The translations under genes and the position numbers were made by a program. The notes beneath the pieces were generated by a model. That model saw nothing but the letters and a program-made list of their open reading frames with translations, did no database searches and was not told the DNA's origin. A stretch of DNA of 64,000 nt from Dactylonectria macrodidyma (lineage: Eukaryota; Ascomycota; Sordariomycetes; Hypocreales; Nectriaceae): NCBI GenBank assembly GCA_020744425.1, contig JAGMUV010000041.1, forward strand, positions 186,001 through 250,000, written 5' to 3'. Positions 43,482-53,407 of the stretch are shown piece after piece (position 1 is the first letter of the stretch; each line of letters starts with the position of its first letter).

Positions 43482-43939
43482 CCCAGGCTTGGGACGAGAA
43501 TATTTGGACCAACCTAACGGCGCTGCATGTTGCTTGCCCAGGCGGCCTGCAATGGCCACTTCCTGACGTTGGGGAGACCGGAAGTGGACGCTAAATAACC
43601 AATCAAGCCATTTGTTGACAAATTCACGTTAACCACGCCAATTGTTACTGTAACAGATTAAACATTCACTTGATGCCTGATTAGGGGTTGTGGTTAAATT
43701 TAATCGACAAGATGCGTCTCCTGGGGCTGTGCAGTACGATTAGGGGATGGGAGAATTAGATCCCAGTGATCCCCAATTCATTCATCTTATTAGGGAAGTC
43801 CCTTTCCTGCCCGTTCTATGCAAAACCGACGTGTCTTGATGCTTTCATACCTTACATCTCCTATCAATCAATCTAGTATGTCCTTATTCTCCCTGGAAAC
43901 TTCAGACTCGATCCGAGAATACCCTCCCGTCAAACAATC

Positions 43940-44359
43940 ATGCATCCCTTAAACCCTGCCCTCAGCCTTGTGGTCCTCAGTAAAATCGCCCACGCCACCA
44001 TATACACCCTCAGCATCACCTATGATACTACAAACTTCTTTACCTCATTCGATTTCTTCAACGAGGAGGACCCAACCAATGGCTTCGTTGAGTATGTTGA
44101 CTTTGAGACTGCTGTTAGTGAAGGTCTCGCTGGTGACCGTAACGGCGCCATCTATATGGGTGTTGATACCACTACAGTCAGCCCTGCCAGTGGCCGCAAA
44201 TCGGTCCGTGTAACTTCTCAAACTTCTTTTACCCACGGCCTCTTTATTGCTGATATCATCCATATGCCTGGCAGCATCTGTGGAGTCTGGCCTGCTATGT
44301 GGCTCTTCGGACCCAACTGGCCCGTCTCTGGAGAGATTGATATTATTGAGGGTGTTAAT
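43940..44359 (+). pseudogene. GH16 glycosidase, N-terminal part before Helentron 3
   Basis: Secreted endo-beta-glucanase-like enzyme of glycoside hydrolase family 16. The ATG at 43940 begins a hydrophobic signal-peptide-like start, then the jelly-roll core with GVWPAMWLFGPNWPVSGEIDIIEGVN. GEIDIIE holds the two catalytic glutamates of the E-x-D-x-x-E motif. The frame is intact to AAT 44357-44359, where Helentron 3 begins, and then reads into transposon sequence and stops at 44398. The protein is thus cut just after its active site. Confidence 0.85.
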
Positions 44360-44881
44360 TCAGCCCGAAGGGCGTTTTACTCAGTCAGAAAGAATTGAGC
44401 ATAAAACCTTTTCTGATTGGCTAATTGGCATGGTCTGTGCTCAACTCGTGCTTGAATTGGTCAGTTGTCAACGCTAACGACGCCACTACATGGGAAAGCC
44501 CGTGATCGTTGACTAGGTAACGCTTTTGGCAAGCTCTCCAGGAGCTATAAGGTTGTCCTTCAATCAACTCCGGCCTCCAAGCGCGATTCTGGCCGAAGCA
44601 CCGACATGGCGTCTGCTTTCCCTTTCCCGTCAAAACTATTATCCACCAAACCTTACGAGGTTGCTAACGACGTCTCGGCTCACGTATCACCTGCCTCCGG
44701 TCGAGCGGTGCAGTGTCCCCTCCTTCCCTGATCGTTCGAACCTAATCAAAACACCCTACAGACAACCTCCCATATCGAGATCTGTCACGCTACGGGACAT
44801 CTAAGCAAACCCTCGCTGCCTAAGCGGTACCTACCCGGTCGTCTGCATGGGTAAGAGGCGGATAATAATATATGCAGCCGG
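44360..44881 (+). promoter_or_regulatory. Helentron 3 5' leader
   Basis: Non-coding sequence between the element's 5' end and the Rep-helicase ATG at 44882. It contains TCTGATTGGC at about 44411-44425, a word also found near the 5' end of Helentron 2 (minus strand, TTCTGATTGGCC). Confidence 0.45.
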
Positions 44882-47800
44882 ATGGAGAATGATATACCCC
44901 AGGCAGTTCGGAACTGCCATACTTGCAAGCAAGACCTGCCCGAGGTCGAGTTTCGAAGCGTCAAGGACCCTGCGAGGCTTACGAGACAGTGTAGTAGCTG
45001 TAGGGCACGCCAAAAGGAGCGAGTGGCCGAATCCCGAGCCGCCGTTGCCGCCATGCGGAACATCGCCTCGAGGCTATCGCCGCGCAGAACGACGAAGAGG
45101 ACCGATTCTCAGGCTCAATTGACGCCTCCACGGCGAAACGCGCAAGCGCTCGTGTCCATCAATAGCTCACAACCCCCTGCAACGCCTGCTGTATTCCGTG
45201 GTCTGGCGCCCGTCCTCCAGGGACTGCCTAGACCTCTGCTGGGCCCATCTACCTCGAGCGCAGCGGAAGGAGCCCTCCCTATCCCTCCCACCTTAAGCCC
45301 GCCAAGAGTAGTTCTGGGCACGCCGATTCCTAGTGACACGGCCACAACGGGTCCTATTGTGCTAGGCACGCCTGTACCACAGGAATCGTTCCCTACCACT
45401 GCTTCATTACTGCCACAGGGTCATCGCCGCGGCCGCTATACACGTCAAGGCATCGTGAACCGACGGCCACGGCCACAGCTTCAAGAACGACAGTTTGATC
45501 AGATAGTTGATCCACCTTTTACAGGGGACCTTGATTTGCCTGCCCTTAGTGAGGAGGATCAGGCGCTTGTGCGGGAGTTCTATACTGCCCTGAATGACGA
45601 CAAGATGCATAGTTGCATTCGCTGCCGGGAGCATTGGTTCGATATGAAGAAAAACAGCTTAGGAGTCTGCAGCCGCTGCATTAGTCGAGATAGGGAGAGA
45701 ACCGCTGACGAGCCCTACTTCTTTAGCGCTGCGAATAGCCTTGACTTCGGGGAAGTCCCCGGTAATCTACCTAGCCTAACGATGGTTGAGGAGATGCTGA
45801 TTGCTAGGGTTCACGTACACGTGAAGGTCCTACAGGTACGTGGCTCTCAGTATAAATACCGCGGCCATGTTGTCCACTTCCTTCGCAATGTTGGTAGGCT
45901 ATTTGAAGAGCTCCCAGTCCTACCTGAAGAGCTAGATATCGTGCTCCTGCGGCCTCCTAATATGGAGGGCGACCCTCACTTCCAGCAGCAGTTTGCTCGC
46001 GATTTCCGGGTACGCCGCTCATGCCTGTTGACCTGGCTGCATTACCTACAGCGCCACCACCCGGGCTATCGCGATATCGTTGTGAGGCAGGATCGCTTGC
46101 AACGGCTTCCTCTTGACGGCAGCATAGTTGCTTCCGTTGCTAGCCAAGTGGCTGACATACCTGACGGCGAGGCCCCCCAAGGTCCCGTTGAGGAGAATGT
46201 AGAAGAGGATCCAGCAGATGCAGATGCATCGGCGATCCCCGATTTGCAGGTTACAGACACCGAATTAAACGCCCTGCAGTCCCGATTGCTTCATGGTACC
46301 CCTGACCCTGAGCGTATGGCCGATCTTGAGCATATACCGCCTAACGCGCAGGCTCAACACCAGATGCCACTACCTTCCATTCGCAGGACTCCTATCAACG
46401 AATTCAACCGTTCCCAGCCGCTGTTGACGCTCGCGTTCCCCACCCTCTACCCTGACGGCAAGGCCGACTTCGTGGAGCCTCGCCTACGGAGCGTCACGTA
46501 CCAGGACTACCTTGCCCATGCGATGAGATGGCAAGACGGACGTTTTGCCCGCCATAAGACGTGGCCTTTTGTCGCCCTCAACACGCTATTACGTGCGCAG
46601 GTCAGAAAGCGGAGCAACTACTCGGTCAAGCAACACGAAGGCCGCCGCCGTCAACCCCTTACGCGCACTGACATAGAGGAAGCGATGGCTAAGCCTGACG
46701 AGCCAGAGGCTCAGGCCATGATCCAGTCGATCACGCGCCAAGCGGCCGTAATCAGGGGCACCCGTCCATATTGGTATAAGCAAAGGAAGGAATTGGAGGC
46801 ATGTGCCTACAATCTAGGCAGGCCTGGCCTTTTCATTACAGCAAGTGCAGCTGATTACCACTGGGAGTCCCTATATCGTCATATGCCTCGATTCCAAGAG
46901 TGGAAAGCAGCTCCTGAGGCGGCGCGAATGGCTCTATCCCGGCAACTGCTGCGAGACAACGCCCACATTGCCGCTTATCACTTCCATAAGCGTTATACGC
47001 TCTTTAGGACTATTGTCCTGAAGCAGAAGTTCAACCTAACGGACTTTTGGGGTCGCTACGAGTGGCAGGGCAGGGGTTCCAGTCACCACCACGGCCTATA
47101 TTGGCTAAGTGGCCACCCGGACTTGGATCCCGATGACAGCCAGTCCCGGGAGCGATTTGCCCGAATCTGGGGATATCACGTATCCGCTGTCAACCCAGAG
47201 CCTCAGAGGGTGCAGGCACCTGGGGAAGGGAATCCCTTGATCAGTAATCTATTGGAACATCCCCTTACCGTCCAGTTCCTGTCGATGGTGGTCAACCGCG
47301 TGCAGCGCCATCGCTGCAACAACTACTGTATGCAGCTCAGCAAGCATACCAAGCAGGTGGAGTGCCGCTTTGGATTTCCTCACGGGCAGCGCCTGCTAGC
47401 CTCCCTTGAAAAGATTCCTCATTCTAAGCACTGGAGCTTTAGGGGCGAGCGGAACGATAGCCAGATGAACCACTACAACCGCTTACTTGCCGTTGCGTGG
47501 CTAGCCAATACAGATGTCTCACCCTGCACGAGCCTGCAGCAGGTAATCGATTACGCAGCTAAATACTGCTCCAAGTCGGAGAAGAAGAGTGAATCTTTAG
47601 CCCAGATTGGGAAGGCCCTGATGCCCCGGGTCAAGGACCACAACCCGCTGATTTCCTTCACGTCAAAGCTCCTAAATCAGCTAGTTGCTGAGCGAGACTA
47701 CTCGAAGCAGGAGGTTAGCCACTTGCTCCTCGGTCTGCCGTTACAAGAGGGCTCACGAACCTGCTTACACATTGATTGCCGTAATCCTGACATGCATTCC

Positions 47801-49974
47801 CGCTCTTTACGGATTGACGCCGATGAGGTTGACGAGGCGCCGAACGTCTACGAAAAGTACTGTCAACGCCCCGAATCCCTAGAGGACCTGACCTATGTTT
47901 CCTTTCTCAAATACTGGAATTTCCACTCTAGGGACCCTTCCAAGTGGAAGCAATGGCAGCCAGGCAACGTCAACGGCAGGCCGCGTGTATTGGTCTACTT
48001 TCCTCGCTATCAGGCTGATCCAGAAGGCCAACAGTGGCCAGATTACTGCCGCGTAAAGCTGACATTGAACCACCCACATCGTCGGCATGATGAGCTCCTC
48101 ATGTTTGACGGCCATCGTTTTAATTCTCACGCTCAGGCCTTCTCCTATTGTTGGCAGCACCACAGTCATGGTGATGACCATTACGGCCGGCCAAAAGAGG
48201 TTCGATTACAACCTCAAGAGGATCAGTACGAGGCTCTGCCAGTGGAGGAGGAATTTGATGACGAAGACTGGATCCGTCTCGCCGCCCTTTTACCTGACAA
48301 CCCCCTTACCCAGGAAGGTCTTGACCTACTTGGCCGCCGCGATATCGATGTCAATTACGACTGGACACGGCATGTGGGCACTTATCCAGAGTTTCGAGAC
48401 AACTACTGGAAAGACCTCATCGCTAGCAACCCTATAGCCAACGATGTGGAGGTCCTTGGCCCTCACTGGCGTGACCAGCTCAACCCGCAACAGCGGTTAG
48501 TGTACGATACCTTCATTGGTCACTTCCAGGCGCAAAATCCTACTCAAATCCTTCTCCACGTTGACGGCGGCGGCGGCACGGGCAAGTCCTTCCTTATCAA
48601 GGTGCTTTCCTCCCACCTTCAGGCGGCTGCCCTGCCCAATCCTAGCCCTATTTGCCGCGTAGCGCCAACAGGCGTTGCGAGTAACCAGATACAGGGCAGC
48701 ACCATACATTCGCTGCTCCGTCTCCCAGTAGGCGGTGCCTTTACCGAACTTCGCCCAGCTGACGCTGCTGCCCTTCAGTCCCGCCTACGGCACGTCAGGT
48801 ACCTCGTTATCGATGAAAAGAGCATGCTAGGACTTGAGCAGCTCGGGCGAATTGATTCTCGCCTGCGACAGGCCTTTCCACAGCGTAGCCTCGAGTTCTT
48901 TGGTGGTGTGAGCGTCTTGCTTGTGGGCGATTTCTTCCAGCTACCACCCGTCCGACAAAAGCCGCTGTATTCAACCGCCAGCACTGGCCTGTCTTCGTTG
49001 GAAAGGAGAGGACAGGTGGCCTACCGGTTGTTTGACCGCACCGTCTTCCTGACCACGGTACAGCGCCAGACTGGTGATGATCAAGCCCGGTTCCGTCAGG
49101 CCTTGCAAGAACTGCGTGAAGTCAAGTTATCTATACCCTCCTGGGACCTCCTTAGCAGTCGGGTGCAGGCCAAGCTAACGCAGAGCGAGGTTGACAGATT
49201 CAAGGCCGCTATGCGGGTGTATTCTACAAAGGCCCGCGTTAACGAATACAATTACGAGCATATGGTGCACCTTAACGCCCCGGCAATACAGGTGGAGGCA
49301 AAGAACCAGGGCAAAGGCGCGGGGCAGGCGGCAAGCGACAACGCTGGCAATCTATCCAACAAGTTTGCTGTTGCTAGAGGCGCCAGGGTAATGCTCACAA
49401 CTAATTTGTGGCAACCAGCTGGCCTGGTTAATGGCGCCCAGGGTACGATATATGATGTCGCCTGGAATGAAGGCGCCAACCCATGGGAAGACCCCCCGGC
49501 CGTTATCATGGTGGACTTTGATAGCTACGACGGGCCGCCGTATCTAACAACTAACGAGGGCAGGAAAATCGTGCCCATCCTTCCCGTCACGCGTGATTTC
49601 CTAGTGGGCAACGAGACCTGCTCTCGCACCCAGTTTCCCCTGATCGTGGCATTTGCCATCACTGTTCACAAATGCCAGAGCCTAACGAAGGATCAGATAG
49701 TTACTGACCTCGCTACACGCGACTTCCAGGCCGGTATCAGTTATGTTGCAGTGTCACGAGTTACCTCATTGCAAGGCCTACTCCTCGAGGCGCCTTTCGA
49801 CCGTCAGAACCTCTATAACCACACGCCCACGGAAGGTTTATACGCCTGCGTTTCCTACGTACTGCGATTATGGCTAACTACAACGTAGGGATGAAGATGC
49901 GCCTTGCTGACCAACAGCGCCGTCAGGCTCAGCGGCTGATCGATCCGCCATATCCACCACGGTACATTGACTAA
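44882..49974 (+). CDS. Helentron 3 Rep-helicase, intact 1679 aa
   Basis: Rolling-circle transposase of the same family as copies 1 and 2. Exons 44882-49835 and 49889-49974 flank a 53-nt intron (GTTTAT to AACGTAG). N-terminal Cys cluster NCHTCKQDL...CSSCRARQ, VVLGTPIP, Cys-rich region CIRCREHWFDM, HUH motif SSHHHGLYWL (about residue 734), YAAKYCSK (about 891), Walker A GGGGTGKS (about 1231), VIDEKSMLG (about 1311), C-terminal VAVSRVTSLQG and MKMRLADQQRRQ. No stop or frameshift. With complete ends this copy looks capable of moving, though activity is not shown. Confidence 0.9.
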
Positions 49975-50248
49975 ATGACGTTTTCCTATAAGCTACAGGG
50001 AAAGGGGAACTCGATATACGGTATATAGTTGATTGGGCCTGGAAGGAAGTGGTAGAGGGACCCCTATGTCTATCAGTCAACTCCCTGACTACAGGTTTGA
50101 AGTGGTTTTGATAGCTGGTTATCGCCACAGTCGAAAGGGGGCCTCCCAGAAGAGTTTAATAGCAGGTAGACGGTATTTACCCTTGGGGCTGAATATTCAG
50201 CCGTTAAGCCCCTTGCCTTGGCAACTTAACGGGTGTTCGAAGTATTTT

Positions 50249-50806
50249 ACTCAAGTCCACAATACTATCACTCTTCACACCGGTTCCGGCTGCTATATTA
50301 CAAACGAAGGGACTCTGGAAAGTACCATTTTATTGGAGTCTAACTGCAACGCTGGTTATGCTCACACCGGCTGCGGCCAAAGCACTGCCAATTATCAGAA
50401 TTACGGTAATAGCTTTAATGCTAATGGTGGCGGCGTGTATGCTATGGAGTGGACCTCAGACCACATTTCTATCTGGTTCTTCGCCCGCAATCAGATCCCT
50501 GACAACATTAAGACCGAATTCCTTGATCCGTCTGGGTGGGGCCTGCCTACTGCGCGCTTCACTGGCGGCTCTGGCTGTAACATAGATACCTATTTTATGA
50601 ACAACAACCTAGTCTTCGACACCACCTTCTGTGGAGACTGGGCCGGCTCCGCTGAGATCTGGAATACTAATCTTGAGTGCTCTGCCCTCTCCTCCAACTG
50701 TAATGATTACGTCGCTGCCAACCCAGCTGCCTTCACTGAGGCCTACTGGCTCATCAATTCCATAAAGATCTTCGACCAATCTACTTCCAGTTACAATGAT
50801 AAGTAA
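50249..50806 (+). pseudogene. GH16 glycosidase, C-terminal part after Helentron 3
   Basis: Resumes the GH16 frame with TQVHNTITLHTGSGCYI and continues through GGVYAMEWTSDHISIWFF, a typical GH16 core strand pair, to DQSTSSYNDK and TAA. Together with 43940-44359 it would be 325 aa without introns, a usual length for secreted fungal GH16. No other lesion is seen, so the gene was probably functional until the insertion. Confidence 0.85.
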
Positions 50807-51264
50807 TGAGCCTATGCTGGGCCCGGTATGAGGTGTCTGCACCTAAGGCAGTTGCGATGAGGGTTTCCAAGGAGAGAGCGTCAGCTAATTGGAGAGAAAG
50901 GAACGGTGTTCTCTTTTCTTCAGATATGCGGATATGACTCCAGCGATAAGTAATAAAAATTTAACCTTGTCATTTAGGCCATTCTGTGATGTTGATCACC
51001 TTTTATTTAGAATAAAATGAGAATTAACTATATCTACTTTGAGTAGTATGATGTGTAGTAACTGTTTAGGAGCGACTTATGTCCGTTTAAGGTATCTAAA
51101 GTGCGTTCGCACCTGGGACAAACTGACCACATTGGCAAATTGACATGACACCATAGAACATTTGTGCCTCTATCGTGCTGTGAGTCATGCCCAGCCGCAC
51201 CATGGTAAACACATTCCGCCTCCTACGCTGTCCAGTCTATCGCCACTATACACAGAGGTTTGTA
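50807..51264. other. Downstream flank of GH16
   Basis: Gene-free, AT-leaning stretch; nothing recognisable. Confidence 0.4.
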
Positions 51265-51768
51265 CTACGTCTTCAGATCATGGTCAGGTGGCCGCAGTGT
51301 GAGCCCTTCCATCCACATCTTCCAAGCCAGAGTCATGGTGCCGACCATGAATGCGAATACCTCGACTCCAATCAACAGAGAAACCCAAATGGGGTAACCA
51401 TTAGCAATCCAGAGGACAAGGCCAACAAGAACCTCGATAATACTAATATCGACCAATATAGTTGGAAGCCATAGAATTAGTGTTTTTCTTTCAGTCGAAC
51501 TCTGCTGGCCCTCGAACTTGAAAAGGAGCATTTTAGCCAGAGTTAAAGCGATGATACTTTTTACCACAGAGCTGGCGAGTAACAATACTACTATCTGGCC
51601 CATAGCTGTCTTCTGATGATCCTGAAATCCGCCGAATGCCATCAAGACTGAGGCGACGATAGCAGGAAAAGCTGCGATAATATCAAATGTTCGATAGAAA
51701 AGCAGGACGCGGTCAAACACAGTAACCCCCCGCCCGCCTACCACGTTATGGGCTTTGTGATAGGACAC
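51265..51768 (-). CDS. Small multi-pass membrane protein, 5' end uncertain
   Basis: A 167-codon minus-strand frame with four hydrophobic stretches (FDIIAAFPAIVASVLMAF; MGQIVVLLLASSVVKSIIAL; WLPTILVDISIIEVLVGLVLW; WVSLLIGVEVFAFMVGTMTL), separated by short charged loops, reading like a four-helix membrane protein. The frame opens without an ATG (GTG at 51768), so an upstream exon is missing or the gene is truncated. Family not recognised. Confidence 0.5.
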   Translation of the reverse strand: MSYHKAHNVVGGRGVTVFDRVLLFYRTFDIIAAFPAIVASVLMAFGGFQDHQKTAMGQIVVLLLASSVVKSIIALTLAKMLLFKFEGQQSSTERKTLILWLPTILVDISIIEVLVGLVLWIANGYPIWVSLLIGVEVFAFMVGTMTLAWKMWMEGLTLRPPDHDLKT

Positions 51769-52224
51769 TAATTAGCGCGATGGGTCGTGAATCAATTAAC
51801 AATGAAACGTACGCTGGTCACAGGACTCCATTATGGATGCGTAACTTTAAAAGGTCGATATTTAAACACTTCAGGCTGGGCCAGGTGTCGACGAAATACT
51901 TAGTCTAAGAAAGAGCAAAATAAACGCAGTATAGGATCATCTACTTATACAGTACCATAATGTCAGTCGGGGACCTCCCTATCAAGCCTCGGCACCTTTG
52001 GAACCAAAATCAACTAAAGTCAATAAGAGCATAGCCCTAAACTGACCTTACAAGCCTATCCAGCGTCCACTTGTGGATTCTTACTACAGCCGGATGTTTT
52101 AGACTCCTAGCACTGGTACAGTACAGGACAGTATCAGTGGAGTGATAGAGTGCGAGGTGCATAGATGAGTGACATAAGCAAAATCGGGATTCTATACGTG
52201 CTTACTGGGCGGTTGTCACTAGTA
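51769..52224. other. Intergenic stretch
   Basis: No gene or repeat recognised. Confidence 0.35.
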
Positions 52225-52586
52225 TTTGGCGTCATGGATGATGTGGATGATTGCCGACGCCGGAAGAGGACAGTGGGGCTCCGACCACTCTTCGTTCATC
52301 CAATTCTTGCCAGTTGGCACCTGCGGATGTGGGCGCTCCTGTCTGAGCCTCGCTAGCTTTGTACATACCATGTGCCAGCGTATGTATGGCCTATCTCTTT
52401 GGTTCAGTTCTATTCGCTAGTCCAATTATGCTCCATGCTCTTTGGACTTGGCGCCTAGCGTAAGATACGGTCATGCCATTACGGTAGAGACAATACGATG
52501 CAAAATGGACACCAAATATGGACGCAGTCCGTGCGACTATACGATTTGCGATAACCACAGGTCGACTTGACAACACGCAACGCTGA
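52225..52586 (+). mobile_element. 3' end of an older Tad-type LINE
   Basis: Broken frames match the C-terminus of the LINE ORF2 that follows: TCGCG...HTMCQR against TCECG...LFRCAKW, and KWTPNMDAVRATIRFAITTG with RLD against DKWAPDMRAVRATIKFAIATG with RLD, ending TGA at 52584-52586. It lies directly before the newer copy in the same orientation. Confidence 0.7.
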
Positions 52587-52618
52587 AATCAGGTTGCAAT
52601 ACCCCACTTTCTTACTAA

Positions 52619-53407
52619 CCTACCCTACATCCACCAAACACCTCTTCCACGGTTCGATCGGCAACCCCGGAACCGGTGTTCTGCACGGTAGACACATCCA
52701 GGGTGCCCGAGGATCATATCGGAGATACTACACCAGCAGTGCTTCGCAGGACCATTGAGCAGGAAATGCGAACATCTAGCGACCAACCTAGTTGGCGATG
52801 TGTTGCAGTGACCAGAGATGGACGAAATGCCAACCGCCTGAGGGTCATCGGTAGGAACGAGGAAGAACTGAAGAAGATCAAGACCATTATTGAGGTCAAG
52901 AAGGCTCCAGGTGCGAGAGTCCTTCGTGACCAACTGTACCCAGTCAAAGTTGACAATATCAACCGTACCGCCGTTCTCGACCAGGAAGGCAAGGTCCTTC
53001 CTGGAGCAATGGAAGCCTTGGGCCAAGAGAATGAAGTCCAGATTGCCAAGATGGCCTGGTTGAGTCGCAGGGATAACGCAAAGGCATATGGATCCATGGT
53101 GGTATACCTCACCAAAAACAGTGATGCCAGGAGACTCTTACAGGAACGCTACTTCCTTGCAGCCGGTGAATCGGCTTATACCAGCATGTTCGAGCGGAGA
53201 ACCGGACCGATACAATGCTATAACTGCCAGGAGCTCGGCCACAAGGCTTTCTCGTGCAGCAAGAATCGGGTATGTGCGAGGTGCGCTGCCGAAGGCCACC
53301 ATCATAGTGAGTGCCAGACGCAGGTACCCAAGTGCGTACCCTGTGGTGGACCGCACGAGTCGTTCAGTCGAAGCTGCCCGAAACTCTACCCTACTCGGCA
53401 TGAGTAG
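52619..53407 (+). CDS. LINE ORF1, gag-like zinc-knuckle protein
   Basis: RNA-binding ORF1 protein. The open frame from 52619 lacks a start before the ATG at 52766 (MRTSSDQPSW). A central region of about 170 aa (coiled-coil and RRM-like in such proteins) is followed by CCHC zinc knuckles: CYNCQELGHKAFSC, CARCAAEGHHHSEC and CVPCGGPHESFSRSC. It ends in CGGCATGAGTAG, so its stop overlaps the ORF2 start. Confidence 0.75.
   Translation, partial: PTLHPPNTSSTVRSATPEPVFCTVDTSRVPEDHIGDTTPAVLRRTIEQEMRTSSDQPSWRCVAVTRDGRNANRLRVIGRNEEELKKIKTIIEVKKAPGARVLRDQLYPVKVDNINRTAVLDQEGKVLPGAMEALGQENEVQIAKMAWLSRRDNAKAYGSMVVYLTKNSDARRLLQERYFLAAGESAYTSMFERRTGPIQCYNCQELGHKAFSCSKNRVCARCAAEGHHHSECQTQVPKCVPCGGPHESFSRSCPKLYPTRHE

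Larger units (their letters stand above)
42483..43939. other. Interval before the GH16 gene
   Basis: Contains a short tandem repeat (CTCCAGTTTTAGTCAAAT, about 42557-42595), a minus-strand P-loop fragment (42652-42770), an inverted repeat at 43400-43481, and the promoter side of the GH16 gene. No complete gene is seen. Confidence 0.45.
44360..50248 (+). mobile_element. Helentron 3, complete element inside the GH16 gene
   Basis: The ends are fixed by the host frame: AAT 44359 rejoins ACT 50249 to give ..EGVN-TQVHN... The 5' end is TCAGCCCGAAGGG. An inverted copy with one mismatch lies at 50180-50192, then an 8-bp hairpin (CCGTTAAG 50201-50208 with CTTAACGG 50225-50232), then GAAGTATTTT at the 3' end. 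This asymmetric repeat plus 3' hairpin is the Helentron/Helitron2 design. Length 5889 bp; no target duplication beyond one ambiguous T. Confidence 0.88.

Noticed and set aside
43390..43495. Possible tRNA gene because of GGTTCAAATCC
   Set aside because: The word occurs in both arms of an inverted repeat and no acceptor, D or anticodon stems can be formed.
51265..51768. GTG as the start of the membrane protein
   Set aside because: Nuclear fungal genes start with ATG; an unseen upstream exon or truncation is more likely.
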